This document shows positions 16,853 to 25,420 of a stretch of 38,922 nucleotides of DNA, in pieces (within the stretch, counting starts at the first letter, position 1; every line of letters begins with the position of its first letter). The notes beneath the pieces are model-generated. The model saw only the letters and a list, made by a program, of their open reading frames with translations, searched no databases and was not told the origin of the DNA. The position numbers and the translations under genes were made by a program. This stretch comes from an uncultured Clostridia bacterium (GTDB taxonomy: Bacteria; Bacillota; Clostridia; Christensenellales; UBA1242): positions 1 to 38,922 of the forward strand of contig CAKVFH010000009.1 in the NCBI GenBank assembly GCA_934746515.1. The letters run 5' to 3'.

Positions 16853-17647
16853 ATGACAATAAATGAATTAGATCAGGGGATAAGAAACTTAATAGCTTCA
16901 CAGCCAATGTTAACCACTGGTGTTAATGGTGATGTTATTAACGGAATTAACTCACTGATTGATGCTTATAGAAACCTTTGTTTCAGAGTTCAGTCATATC
17001 CTTGCCAAGATGTGCTGAAATTTGGAATTTCAAATGAAGTTTCAAAAATTGAAACAACTTTCACAACTCTTGCTTGCCAAGTTTTGCAAGAAAGAGGCAT
17101 CAATTTGATGTTGTATATTCCACGCACTGGTGCCCAGTATGGTCCTATGATTGGTGGCTATGGAATGGTGAATACAGTTATGGATCCAAACATTATGGCC
17201 GGACAAATGATGTATACCGCTCCAATGTCACAAGCACCAATCATGCCAATGCCAAACACAATGGTTCAACCTGGCAGACCAATGGCACAATCATATCCAC
17301 AAATGCAACCAACAATGAATGGTTTGGCTAGTCCTGTATATCAATCTGCAAGACCAGCACCTGCAAGACACAGTCAAGCTCCAACTTTCCCAGGCTATGC
17401 TCCAACAGAGCGACCTGTTAAAATTGAACCAGCTGCTCAAAGCGAGTCACTCAAAACAAGAGTTGCCCAAACCAAAATCAAAACTGAACCAAAAGCTGCT
17501 TCAACTGTTGCAACAATCAACAAAACAGCTCCAAGTCCAGTTGAGCAAGCTCCAGCATTTGAGCAACCTACACCAACACAAAACGTGGGTGGTGCACCAA
17601 GCAAGGCTCAAGGTCGTGACTATTTGATGGAATTATTAAAGAAATAA
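16853..17647 (+). CDS. Pro/Gln/Met-rich partner of the actin-like protein
   Basis: I do not recognise this 264-aa protein. Residues 1-95 look folded and mostly helical (ELDQGIRNLIASQP, then NEVSKIETTFTTLACQVLQERGINLMLYI). Residues 95-250 are low-complexity, dominated by Met, Pro, Gln, Ala and Thr, and likely disordered. The last 14 residues (KAQGRDYLMELLKK) form a potential amphipathic helix, the layout expected of a filament adaptor that binds its partner through a short C-terminal motif. ParR proteins also bind ParM through their C-terminus, but no DNA-binding fold is visible here. An AGAGGACAGGG site precedes the ATG, 17 bases after the actin stop. Function as adaptor or regulator is inference. 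Confidence 0.75.
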   Translation: MTINELDQGIRNLIASQPMLTTGVNGDVINGINSLIDAYRNLCFRVQSYPCQDVLKFGISNEVSKIETTFTTLACQVLQERGINLMLYIPRTGAQYGPMIGGYGMVNTVMDPNIMAGQMMYTAPMSQAPIMPMPNTMVQPGRPMAQSYPQMQPTMNGLASPVYQSARPAPARHSQAPTFPGYAPTERPVKIEPAAQSESLKTRVAQTKIKTEPKAASTVATINKTAPSPVEQAPAFEQPTPTQNVGGAPSKAQGRDYLMELLKK

Positions 17648-17651
17648 ACAA

Positions 17652-17677
17652 AAGGCTAGCAATCGCTAGTCTTTTTT
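17652..17677 (+). terminator. Terminator of the actin-like operon
   Basis: AAGGCTAGC (17652-17660), loop AATC, GCTAGTCTT (17665-17673), then a T-run. It falls five bases after the partner gene's stop. The AT-rich 240 bases that follow up to gerA hold no gene, and no convincing promoter was found there. Confidence 0.85.
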
Positions 17678-17921
17678 AATGCTAAATTTTAATGGATTCT
17701 AAAAGAACAAAAAAGTAGATTATTTATGATTTTAATCTTTGATACTCATAAAAGTTAAATTTAAAAGATAAACATTTTATTGAAAAAAAATTTGGAAAAA
17801 CATATCCTTATGATAAAAAGATGAACTCAAAACATTTTTGGTTGATGTTCATTTTTTTATTGGGAAAATTATTTTTCAAATAAAAATCAAACACTTAAAC
17901 CATACTACTTTTGAGGAATAT

Positions 17922-19376
17922 ATGAATAAGGGATTATCTGAAAAAATAAAAAGCAAATATACAAAAAATTCGCAAATAAAAACAATTGAGCTGGAAGCTG
18001 GAAAATCTAAAATCACGATTTTTTATATTGAAAGCATTGTTGACAAAAGATTGTTTTCTTCTGCGCTTTTGTCGCCGCTTCAAAAATATTTAAAAGAATT
18101 AAACCCAAAAACCAAGTCAAAAGAGATTTTTTCAGCACTAAAAGACGAAATTTTCAGTGTGCTTTCTGTTAGCGAGTGTAAAGCTCCAACATTGTTGCTT
18201 CAAAATGTTTTGAATGGTTTTGTTGTTGTGGTTGTGGATGATGATGCAATGATTGTTCCGCTTTACAATGCGGAAAAAAGGGGAATTCAAGAGCCGCCAA
18301 CATCAAGAGTTATCAAGGGTCCAAGAGAAGGATTCGTTGAAGATATTTACACAAACATTGGGCTTGTTAGAAAAAGATTAAAGACCCCAAATTTTCAAAT
18401 TATTGAAATTCCGGTCGGCAAACAAACACAAACTATTGTTTCGGTGTGCTATTTAAAGGGTATTGCTAAACAAGACATCTTGGAGCAAATTGTTAAAAAA
18501 ATCAAGCAAATTGACATTGACGGCATTATTGACTCTTACTACATTGAGTCGTATTTGGAAGACGATAGACTTAAGTTTTTCAAGCGTACTGGCACAACCG
18601 AAAAACCGGATATTTTAACAGCAAAGCTATTAGAAGGCAGGGTTGGAATTTTGGTTGATGGTTCGCCGGTTGCTTTAACTCTTCCGTTTGTGTTGTTTGA
18701 AGATTTGCAGTCCAGCCAAGACTATTTTAATATTCCGGCAATGGCAACTTTTGCAAGGGTTATGCGTTTGTTTGGTTTGATTTTTGCGCTTTTGGCGCCA
18801 GGAGTTTATGTAGCGCTTCAAAGCTATAACTATCGAATTCTTCCAATCAATTTTTTGATTTCTATTCTGTCTAGTATTGAAGGCTTGTCAATACCGCCGT
18901 TAATTGAAGTTTTAACGGTTCTGTTTTTGTTTGAGGTTATCACCGAAGCAAGCTTGCAAATGCCAAACAGTTTGGGCATGGCTCTGTCAATCATTGGTGC
19001 GTTGGCACTGGGCAACACTGCCGTTGATGCCGGAATAATTTCGCCACCGTCTATAGTTGTTGTTGCAATTTCAAGTGTTGCACTATACATCATACCAGAC
19101 GAAATCGCGGAAACGAGACTTCTGCGAATTGTGTTTACGGTTATGGGGGGAATTATTGGACTGTATGGAATTGGGACGAGTTTCATAATTTTGGTGAGTT
19201 ATATGAGTTCAATAAATAGTTATGGTGTGCCATACTTTGCACCTTATGCCCCAAGCCTTAAAAGCGACAAAAAGGACGGATTTGTCAAGCATGATATTCA
19301 AGATATGCTCAAACGCCCTGTGATGTTGGGAAGCAAAAATAAAACGCGCCAGAGAGTAAAGGAGAGTGACAAATGA
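17922..19376 (+). CDS. gerA: Spore germinant receptor subunit A (GerA family)
   Basis: This subunit of a germinant receptor in the spore inner membrane has 484 aa with the start chosen here, which has GAGGAAT just upstream; the frame is open back to about 17838, but no ribosome site supports an earlier start. The soluble N-terminal half contains the family hallmark GPREGFVEDIYTNIGLVRKRLK near residue 131 (shown in part in the sequence as PREGF then TNIGLVRKRL). LFEDLQSSQDYF marks the junction to a C-terminal membrane domain with about five helices. A 4-bp overlap (ATGA) couples it to gerB. With gerB and gerC it forms a complete receptor operon, supporting a spore-forming lifestyle or ancestry. 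Confidence 0.9.
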   Translation: MNKGLSEKIKSKYTKNSQIKTIELEAGKSKITIFYIESIVDKRLFSSALLSPLQKYLKELNPKTKSKEIFSALKDEIFSVLSVSECKAPTLLLQNVLNGFVVVVVDDDAMIVPLYNAEKRGIQEPPTSRVIKGPREGFVEDIYTNIGLVRKRLKTPNFQIIEIPVGKQTQTIVSVCYLKGIAKQDILEQIVKKIKQIDIDGIIDSYYIESYLEDDRLKFFKRTGTTEKPDILTAKLLEGRVGILVDGSPVALTLPFVLFEDLQSSQDYFNIPAMATFARVMRLFGLIFALLAPGVYVALQSYNYRILPINFLISILSSIEGLSIPPLIEVLTVLFLFEVITEASLQMPNSLGMALSIIGALALGNTAVDAGIISPPSIVVVAISSVALYIIPDEIAETRLLRIVFTVMGGIIGLYGIGTSFIILVSYMSSINSYGVPYFAPYAPSLKSDKKDGFVKHDIQDMLKRPVMLGSKNKTRQRVKESDK

Positions 19377-20785
19377 GCTCAAAACAATTTTATATTTTAT
19401 TTTGTATCAGTGTTGTCACAATGAAAATGCAAAGACTACCATGTTTGATTAGCGGAGAGCTGGGCAAAGACGGCTGGCTGCTGTTTCTTGGCTTTATGCT
19501 TGTGAACATTATCGGCATTTGCATTGTTTTTGTGATTATTAAACATGTTGAGCCTAAAATTGTATTAAATCCGTCTAAAAATAAAATTTTTAACATTTTT
19601 AGAGTGATTTTGTTGCTATCAACAATGCTATATTTTTTGGTTCAGGCAGTTTTGGTTTATGAACATATTCAAGGCTTGTTTGCAAACACATTATTTGATA
19701 ATCTTTCGTGGCCTATTTATAGTCTGTTTTTGTTGTTCGCGGTATTCTTTTTGGCACACCGCGGAATTGATAACATCGCGCTTAACTTCGAGCTTTTTAC
19801 ATGGATAATTATTATACCTTTCATATTGATTGCAATTTTGGGCGCAAATCAGTGCGATTTCACAGCGCTTTTGCCCTTTGAAACAATCAATGCAAAATTG
19901 ATTTTCAGCAAGCTTAAAGTTTTCAATTGCTGGTTTGGTGACTTCTTTTTGGTGCTTTATTTGGGTGTTAAAGCGCGCGATATAAAACTATCGAAAACAC
20001 TTTTTGTTTACATTTTATCAATGTTTTTCATGACATTTTTGATGATAGAATTTACAGGAATTTATCAAAAGTTTGCAGGTATTGAGCCGGGACTTATAAC
20101 TGAACTATCTGAACACTCGCTTCTTGATTTGTCGATAGGCAGAGTTGACTGGTTTTTGATTTTGCTAACCGAAGTTGGCGCAATTTTGTATTGCGCGGTC
20201 AATTTATATTTTGCAAACCTGTGTTTGCGTTCAGTTTTTCCAAGTGCAAAACCAATGGGTTTAAAAATTTTCAACGCCATAGTTTTGTATGTTTTGGACA
20301 TTTTTGTGCTTGTTGATATAAACGCGAAAATAAAATTCTTTTGCCGAATTATGAGCAATGTGAATTTGTTTGTGCAAGCGTTCACAATCGCTTCGCTTTT
20401 GCTTATTGCCTTAAAGAACAGTTTTGATGCAAAGAAAAACGGCGGACTCGCTTTGACAAATGCGAGTGCTTCAAGCAATCAAAATAAAGCGGTAGATTTA
20501 AAAAAGAGACAAAAAACTTTTAAAAATCTTGATGATGAGTTTCAAAAAGAATTCGACAATAAAAGCACAAAAAAAGAAAAAACCAAAGCAACGGAGAAAG
20601 ATGAACAAACAAAACAAACAATTCGCGCGGAACGGACAACCCCAATAAAACAAACAATTCGCTCAGAACGGACAACCCCAACAAAACGAACAGTCCGAGA
20701 ACAAAGCGCAGCTCAAACAAAACAGACAGCTCAAACGAAACGAGCAACACAAACAAAACGGACAAAAAGTGAGGCGGGCGCATGA
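19373..20785 (+). CDS. gerB: Spore germinant receptor subunit B (GerB family) with repeat-bearing basic tail
   Basis: This APC-superfamily transporter-like subunit, with about ten transmembrane helices in residues 1-345, is thought to bind the germinant. Usual family length is about 365 aa, but this protein has 470. The extra C-terminal 120 residues are hydrophilic and strongly basic, dominated by Lys, Thr, Gln, Arg and Glu. Within them a 12-residue unit (TIRAERTTPIKQ, TIRSERTTPTKR, then TVREQSAAQTKQ) repeats, encoded by about 36-bp tandem repeats at 20611-20700. The tail should lie in the cytosol or spore core. The start overlaps the gerA stop by 4 bp and the end overlaps gerC by 4 bp. The core family call is firm; the tail's role is unknown. 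Confidence 0.85.
   Translation: MSSKQFYILFCISVVTMKMQRLPCLISGELGKDGWLLFLGFMLVNIIGICIVFVIIKHVEPKIVLNPSKNKIFNIFRVILLLSTMLYFLVQAVLVYEHIQGLFANTLFDNLSWPIYSLFLLFAVFFLAHRGIDNIALNFELFTWIIIIPFILIAILGANQCDFTALLPFETINAKLIFSKLKVFNCWFGDFFLVLYLGVKARDIKLSKTLFVYILSMFFMTFLMIEFTGIYQKFAGIEPGLITELSEHSLLDLSIGRVDWFLILLTEVGAILYCAVNLYFANLCLRSVFPSAKPMGLKIFNAIVLYVLDIFVLVDINAKIKFFCRIMSNVNLFVQAFTIASLLLIALKNSFDAKKNGGLALTNASASSNQNKAVDLKKRQKTFKNLDDEFQKEFDNKSTKKEKTKATEKDEQTKQTIRAERTTPIKQTIRSERTTPTKRTVREQSAAQTKQTAQTKRATQTKRTKSEAGA
20611..20700 (+). repeat. 36-bp tandem repeats inside the gerB tail
   Basis: A 36-bp unit starting ACAATTCGC at 20618 recurs at 20654 with few changes and again in degenerate form at 20690. It codes for the repeated basic 12-residue motif at the end of GerB. 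In-frame repeat number could vary between strains by slippage. Confidence 0.75.
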
Positions 20786-22197
20786 AAAATTTATTAAAGA
20801 AACATATATGTTTGGTTGTGTTGCTTGTGATGATTTTGGCGTTTCCAGCGAGCATGTCAACCCAAGCAAGACTGAATATGCGAATTATTATAACAGGACT
20901 TGCTATTGATAAATCTGACACAGGCTATGAAGTTACTGCACAAATAGTTAAAACGACTCAAGGCTCTGAATCTAGTGGCACTGGTGCAACAATAAACTTT
21001 ATTTCAGACACCGGAAACACGCTTGTTGCGGCAATTTCCAAGCTTTCATACAAATCGGGAAAGGTTGCTGGTTTTTCGCATACAAACTTTATTTTGCTGG
21101 GCAAAAGTATGCTTGACACCGATCTTTTAAAGGAACTCAATTATTTCGTTAAAGACAACATTATCAAAGACAGCGTTTTGGTTTTGATTGCAAAGGATAG
21201 TGCGAAAGACGAAATCATGAAGACAAAAGATGTTGAACTTTCTGTTGGTTTGGGGCTTCAAAAAGTGTTTATGTATAAGGAAAAAGAGAGCGACGGAATC
21301 ATGACAACACTCTTGTCGTTTATGAACAAAGGCAGTGACTATTCAAAAACTTCTGTGGCAAGCATTTTGTCGCTCAACCCAAATTCAAAATCGGAAGATT
21401 CTTCATCAAGCAGCAGCTCTGGTGGGTCAGAAAGCTCGAGCGGTGGCGGTTCAAGTGGTGGGCAAACAAGTGACATCAGTGGCAGTCCAAAAAGCTCATC
21501 GGGCGGAGATAATTCAAGCGAAAGCTCAAGTTCCGAAAGTTCAAAAAGCAGCGGTGAAAGTGAAGAAAGTTCTTCGGGTGGCTCGTCAGGATCTGGCGGG
21601 GATTCTGGTGGCGAAAGTTCAGGTGGTTCTGGCGGTTCGCAAGGCGGTGGCTCGGAATATCAATATTTTGATGCATTGACACCACTTGTTTGTTTTGTTT
21701 CCGGCAAGCATGTTGGCATGTTTGAAACAGAAGATGAAATTATGGGCTATATGTTCACGCAAAAAAAATCGGAGTCGGAAGACATTGGGCTTGCTGATGT
21801 GAATTTTGGACAATTTAAGCACGCAAAAGTCGGCATAGACATAAAGAGCAAAACAAACAAGTTTAAAATCAGATTCGAACAAGACATTCCATGTTTGGAT
21901 ATTTATGTTAAGATTAAAGATGCGGAAATTAAGGAAATTCAAAACGATGAACAAATCTATTCATTAACGGAAGAAGAGTTTAAATATTTAAAACAAGAAA
22001 TTGCAAGTCTTATTTCTGAAAAGGTTGCTATTACTTTCACAAAAGCAAAAAGTTTTGGTGCTGATGTGTTTGGGGCTTACGACCTTGCAAATAAATTTTA
22101 TTACAACAAAACGAAAAATAATTTCGGCTCCATGGAAGAGTTTTTAGACAAGTTAAAATTGAATGTTATTGTCAAAACAACAAGGCTTCAATATTAA
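20782..22197 (+). CDS. gerC: Spore germinant receptor subunit C (GerC family), lacking lipobox and with Ser/Gly-rich insert
   Basis: This 471-aa GerC-like protein has a hydrophobic signal segment (residues 9-22), then ARLNMRIIITGLAIDKSDTGYEVTAQIVKTTQ, matching the domain-1 start of Ger(x)C proteins. Family members normally carry a lipobox cysteine just after the signal. Here the region reads LAFPASMSTQARLN with no Cys, and the only early Cys (C10) is at the start of the hydrophobic core. Residues about 199-293 are an insert made almost only of Ser and Gly with some Glu, Lys and Asp. The C-terminal domain (GQFKHAKVGIDIKSKTNKFKI onwards to LANKFYYNKTKNNF) is family-like. It overlaps gerB by 4 bp. 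It may be anchored by an uncleaved signal helix. Confidence 0.82.
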   Translation: MKNLLKKHICLVVLLVMILAFPASMSTQARLNMRIIITGLAIDKSDTGYEVTAQIVKTTQGSESSGTGATINFISDTGNTLVAAISKLSYKSGKVAGFSHTNFILLGKSMLDTDLLKELNYFVKDNIIKDSVLVLIAKDSAKDEIMKTKDVELSVGLGLQKVFMYKEKESDGIMTTLLSFMNKGSDYSKTSVASILSLNPNSKSEDSSSSSSSGGSESSSGGGSSGGQTSDISGSPKSSSGGDNSSESSSSESSKSSGESEESSSGGSSGSGGDSGGESSGGSGGSQGGGSEYQYFDALTPLVCFVSGKHVGMFETEDEIMGYMFTQKKSESEDIGLADVNFGQFKHAKVGIDIKSKTNKFKIRFEQDIPCLDIYVKIKDAEIKEIQNDEQIYSLTEEEFKYLKQEIASLISEKVAITFTKAKSFGADVFGAYDLANKFYYNKTKNNFGSMEEFLDKLKLNVIVKTTRLQY

Positions 22198-22307
22198 CGG
22201 CAGCCTAGCTGTGATATTAACAAAGTGATTGCAAATTTGAAACATTACCGCAAGCCCCAAAAATTTCAAGTATGACACAAGAGCTGACAGAAAAATAAAA
22301 TGGCAAT

Positions 22308-22353
22308 AAAAAACCTTATGGTTTGGAGAATTTCCAAGTTCATAAGGTTTTTT
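22308..22353. terminator. Bidirectional terminator between gerC and the P-type ATPase gene
   Basis: AAAAAACCTTATG (22308-22320) pairs with CATAAGGTTTTTT (22341-22353). The intervening bases contain a second short stem, TTGGA/TCCAA. A- and T-tracts on both flanks allow termination of both convergent genes. Confidence 0.85.
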
Positions 22354-22367
22354 ATTTATGTTTAATT

Positions 22368-25106
22368 TTAAAGTTTTATCTTGTCAATAATCTTATATAA
22401 AATATTGATAACAGTTGGTGAAGTTAAAGCTAAAACAATTACAAACAAAACATCTGGAAGAGCAAGTGTGCCAACGGCTGCAATGTCGAAGAACTTTGGC
22501 CAGAAGAATATACAAACACTGCAAGCAACAAACATTAGTGTGAACAAGGTTGTTGTCAGACCGCTGAATGGTTTGCAAAGTCTATAAAGCATTGCAAGTC
22601 CTGTGAATGTAAGAATAAGTGTTGACATTGTTGAAACTGTTGAAGCGATGTTTTCACCGGTGAGTGAACCATAAACAAGTTGATTGTAAAGATAAACTGC
22701 ACCAACATTGATAACAAGTGCAAGTGCACCAGGAAGGGCGTTTTTGATAAGGTTGAAAATAAACTTTCCGCTGATTGGTTTATCATTTGGAATAAATGCC
22801 AGTATGAACGATGGTATGCCAATAACGAACCATTCAAACATCAACATTCTTGGGGTTGTGAATGGATAAGAAACACCAAAGTTGTTTGTGATTGCAAGAA
22901 CAATAACCAAAACGGAAAAGATGATTGAGAACAATGTTTTCATGAAAAATAGCGATGATGCTTTTTGAACATTGTTGATAACTTTTCGTCCTTCAATAAC
23001 AGTGTCTGGCATGCTTGAAAAGTCTGAATTCATCAAAACCATGTGGCTGACACTTCTAACGGCTTCGTTTCCGCTTGCCATAGCAATTGAGCAGTCGGCT
23101 TCTTTTAAAGCCAAAATATCGTTGACACCATCGCCGGTCATTGCAACAGTGTTTCCGTCACTTTTGATAGTTTTAATTAAAAGCGCTTTTTGTTCAGGTG
23201 TAACACGGCCGAAAACTGTATATTTGTTTGCAGCTGCGATAACTTGTTTTTCATTTAGTCCGTCAAGACTTATGAATGAATCGGTGCCTTCAACGCCAAC
23301 TCGTTTTGCAATTTCGCTTACGGTTAGTGGGTTGTCACCAGAAATGATTTTAACTTTAACGCCGTTGTCTTTGAACCATGTGATTGTTTTAAGAGCATCT
23401 TCTCTGATGTGGTCTTCAAGAATGATTAACGCAATTGGTTCTCTGTCGGTTGGGAGTGTGTCTTTTTCAATAGACTTTTTCGAATGAGACAAAAGCAATG
23501 TTCTGTAACCGTCTTTTGCATATTGCTCAATCATAGACTTGAGTTTTTCATCGCTCATGTTTGGGTTTACAAATTCAGGTGCACCCATAATGTAGGTTCC
23601 ATAATTATCAAAAGTAACAGCTGAAAGCTTTCTTGATGATGAGAATGGAATTGTGATAACAGGGGTCATTTCTTTGTTATAGCCAAAATAATTGATTAGT
23701 GCTTGGCTGGTTTGGTTGTTATCGCCAAGAGCAGATAGCATTGAACCCATGATTCGTTTGATTGTTTGGTCGGTTGAAGCAAGCTGAACACAATTGAAAA
23801 CTTTCATTGTGCCATCGGTGATTGTTCCGGTTTTATCCAAACACAAAACATTTACACGAGCAAGCATTTCAACGCAGTAAAGATCTTGAACAAGTGCTTT
23901 TTTACGAGCAAGCTTGATTACTGAAACAGTGAGAGAGATTGAACAGAGTAAGAACATTCCCGCTGGAATCATACCTATGGTTGAGCCAGCCGTTGTTGTG
24001 ATTGCGCTTGCCACTGTTGCATTTGGTTGTCTGAAACTTACATAGAACATCAATATTGTGATTGGAACAATGATTACACCAATAACTTTGATGATTACAC
24101 GAAGTGAACTGAAAAGTTCTGATTTTGGTTTACGATATTTTTTTGCAGAAATTGCAAGTTGTTGGAGATAACAATTTGAACCAACTTTTTCAACTCTTGC
24201 ATGACAGTGTCCAGAAACAACAAAACTTCCAGCAAGAAGTGTGTCACCAACTTTTTTCTTGATTGGCAAGCTTTCACCGGTCAAAACACTTTCATTAACT
24301 TCAATGTTGCCTTCAACAACAATACAGTCAGCAACAATTTGTTTTCCGGTTGAAAGCATAATAATGTCATCAATAACAATTTCGTCTGAATTTATGTTTG
24401 ACTCAATGCCGTCACGAATAACCTTGACAACAGGAGCGGTCAACAACGAAAGTTTTTCAATCGTTCGCTTTGCTTTGATTTCTTGCACAATACCAATCAC
24501 GATATTGATTAAGATTGTAACCATAAACAAAAGGTTGTTCCAGTTTTGTTTATAGATTATATTTACAATAACAAGAGCAATTGCAACAAAGAAACACAAA
24601 ATGTTAAAGAAAGAAAACACATTTTCAAAAATGATACTTCCAACAGTTTTGTTGTTGGTGTTTGGAGTGATGTTTACTTGACCCTTTGAAATTCTTTCTT
24701 GAACTTGGTCAGAACTCAAACCTGTTTGATAGTCAGTTTTAACTCTTTTGACTCTCTTTTGAACAACAGGTTCAACCTTTTTTTTCTTTTTAAACATTGA
24801 ACTGAAAATTTCTTTTAGTGAAGGGTCACTGTTGCCTTTTTCTTCGTTCCATTTTTCCTTTTCTTTCATGCGCTTAGCTTTAAGTGCAAGTTTTTTCTGC
24901 TTTTCTTTTTCGCGCTTTTCAAGTTTTTCTTGCTTTTTTATTTGCTTTTTAGATTGAGCAACAGGTTCGGCAAACTCGGTTTTTGGATCTGTTTCAGCTT
25001 CAATTTCTTCATTTTGATAATTTGTTTTTTCACCTAAATCTGAAGAATTTTCCAGCAAGGCTTTTTTTCTTGCTACTGATTCGGTTTTGTTTTCTTTTTT
25101 AGTCAT
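22368..25106 (-). CDS. P-type cation-transporting ATPase (CtpE-like) with charged N-terminal extension
   Basis: This 912-aa integral membrane pump has the P-type signatures: LTGES (275-279, actuator domain), DKTGT (424-428, phosphorylated Asp424) and MTGDGVND (656-663, hinge). Six C-terminal membrane helices complete the transport domain. The helix before the phosphorylation site carries IPAGM (380-384), where many Ca2+ pumps have a Glu (PEGL), so the ion cannot be read by analogy; CtpE-like Ca2+ or other cation uptake/export is possible. Residues 1-125 form an unusual Lys/Glu-rich extension, probably coiled-coil (KKQIKKQEKLEKREKEKQKK). A GAGG site lies before the ATG. It appears monocistronic. 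Confidence 0.87.
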   Translation of the reverse strand: MTKKENKTESVARKKALLENSSDLGEKTNYQNEEIEAETDPKTEFAEPVAQSKKQIKKQEKLEKREKEKQKKLALKAKRMKEKEKWNEEKGNSDPSLKEIFSSMFKKKKKVEPVVQKRVKRVKTDYQTGLSSDQVQERISKGQVNITPNTNNKTVGSIIFENVFSFFNILCFFVAIALVIVNIIYKQNWNNLLFMVTILINIVIGIVQEIKAKRTIEKLSLLTAPVVKVIRDGIESNINSDEIVIDDIIMLSTGKQIVADCIVVEGNIEVNESVLTGESLPIKKKVGDTLLAGSFVVSGHCHARVEKVGSNCYLQQLAISAKKYRKPKSELFSSLRVIIKVIGVIIVPITILMFYVSFRQPNATVASAITTTAGSTIGMIPAGMFLLCSISLTVSVIKLARKKALVQDLYCVEMLARVNVLCLDKTGTITDGTMKVFNCVQLASTDQTIKRIMGSMLSALGDNNQTSQALINYFGYNKEMTPVITIPFSSSRKLSAVTFDNYGTYIMGAPEFVNPNMSDEKLKSMIEQYAKDGYRTLLLSHSKKSIEKDTLPTDREPIALIILEDHIREDALKTITWFKDNGVKVKIISGDNPLTVSEIAKRVGVEGTDSFISLDGLNEKQVIAAANKYTVFGRVTPEQKALLIKTIKSDGNTVAMTGDGVNDILALKEADCSIAMASGNEAVRSVSHMVLMNSDFSSMPDTVIEGRKVINNVQKASSLFFMKTLFSIIFSVLVIVLAITNNFGVSYPFTTPRMLMFEWFVIGIPSFILAFIPNDKPISGKFIFNLIKNALPGALALVINVGAVYLYNQLVYGSLTGENIASTVSTMSTLILTFTGLAMLYRLCKPFSGLTTTLFTLMFVACSVCIFFWPKFFDIAAVGTLALPDVLFVIVLALTSPTVINILYKIIDKIKL

Positions 25107-25136
25107 AGCAACCTCATTATGTTTTATATAAATATT

Positions 25137-25165
25137 ATATTATACAATAAAAAGCAAAAAGTCAA
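25137..25165 (-). promoter_or_regulatory. Likely promoter of the P-type ATPase gene
   Basis: On the minus strand TTGACT (25165-25160) is followed, after 17 bp, by TAATAT (25142-25137). An overlapping TATAAT (25144-25139) would need a 15-bp spacer. The rest of the gap to the rpsF promoter (about 25166-25326) is AT-rich and shows no gene. Confidence 0.5.
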
Positions 25166-25326
25166 TTGCAGGCAAGTTTTTTTAAAAAATCTTAAACTAT
25201 TTTTGTTCTAGTTTTAGTTATAAAAATTTTATATGCCCAGCTAGATAAACAAAGATTAGTGTGTCGCCATAATAAATTATAAATAAATATTAGCATTGTT
25301 ATCAGTTTAAAATCACAAAAAAGCAC

Positions 25327-25355
25327 TTGCAAAAAAAATAAGTGTGTGTTATACT
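25327..25355 (+). promoter_or_regulatory. Sigma-A promoter of rpsF-ssb-rpsR
   Basis: TTGCAA (25327-25332), 17 bp, TATACT (25350-25355). The transcript would begin near 25362, leaving a leader of about 60 bases. Confidence 0.75.
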
Positions 25356-25367
25356 CTTGTTACAATT

Positions 25368-25410
25368 CCTTGTTTTAAGAGAAATTTTAAAACCGAATGA
25401 GTCCAAAAGG
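25368..25410 (+). promoter_or_regulatory. Probable S6:S18-binding leader (rpsF autoregulation)
   Basis: CCTT (25368-25371) can pair with AAGG (25407-25410), the start of the rpsF Shine-Dalgarno site AAGGAGG. Inside, GTTTTAA (25372-25378) pairs with TTAAAAC (25387-25393). The 3' side of the inner stem runs into CCG (25393-25395) and an unpaired stretch. A bulged CCG next to a stem is the hallmark of the known ribosomal S6:S18 leader motif. Binding would hide the Shine-Dalgarno site and give feedback control. Confidence 0.55.
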
Positions 25411-25420
25411 AGGCAAAATA

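Noticed and set aside
17878..17907. Possible sigma-G promoter (AAATA, 18 bp, CATACTA) before gerA
   Set aside because: The match is partial and the start would fall on the ribosome site itself, leaving almost no leader. In such AT-rich sequence chance matches are expected.
20782..20850. C10 of GerC as a lipobox cysteine
   Set aside because: It is at the start of the hydrophobic core instead of after it, and the residues before it are charged, so lipoprotein signal peptidase would not recognise it.
20520..20921. A 133-codon open frame antisense to the gerB tail and gerC start
   Set aside because: Its low-complexity Leu/Phe/Val-rich product is what the reverse complement of the Lys/Thr/Gln repeats would encode. 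No start signals support it.
22972..23487. A 171-codon open frame antisense to the P-type ATPase gene
   Set aside because: It lies fully inside conserved pump domains on the other strand, has no ribosome site or promoter, and its sequence has no recognisable features. It is a shadow of the real gene.
25397..25420. Earlier in-frame ATG for rpsF
   Set aside because: It lies inside the leader structure without a ribosome site, and family length and AAGGAGG support 25421.
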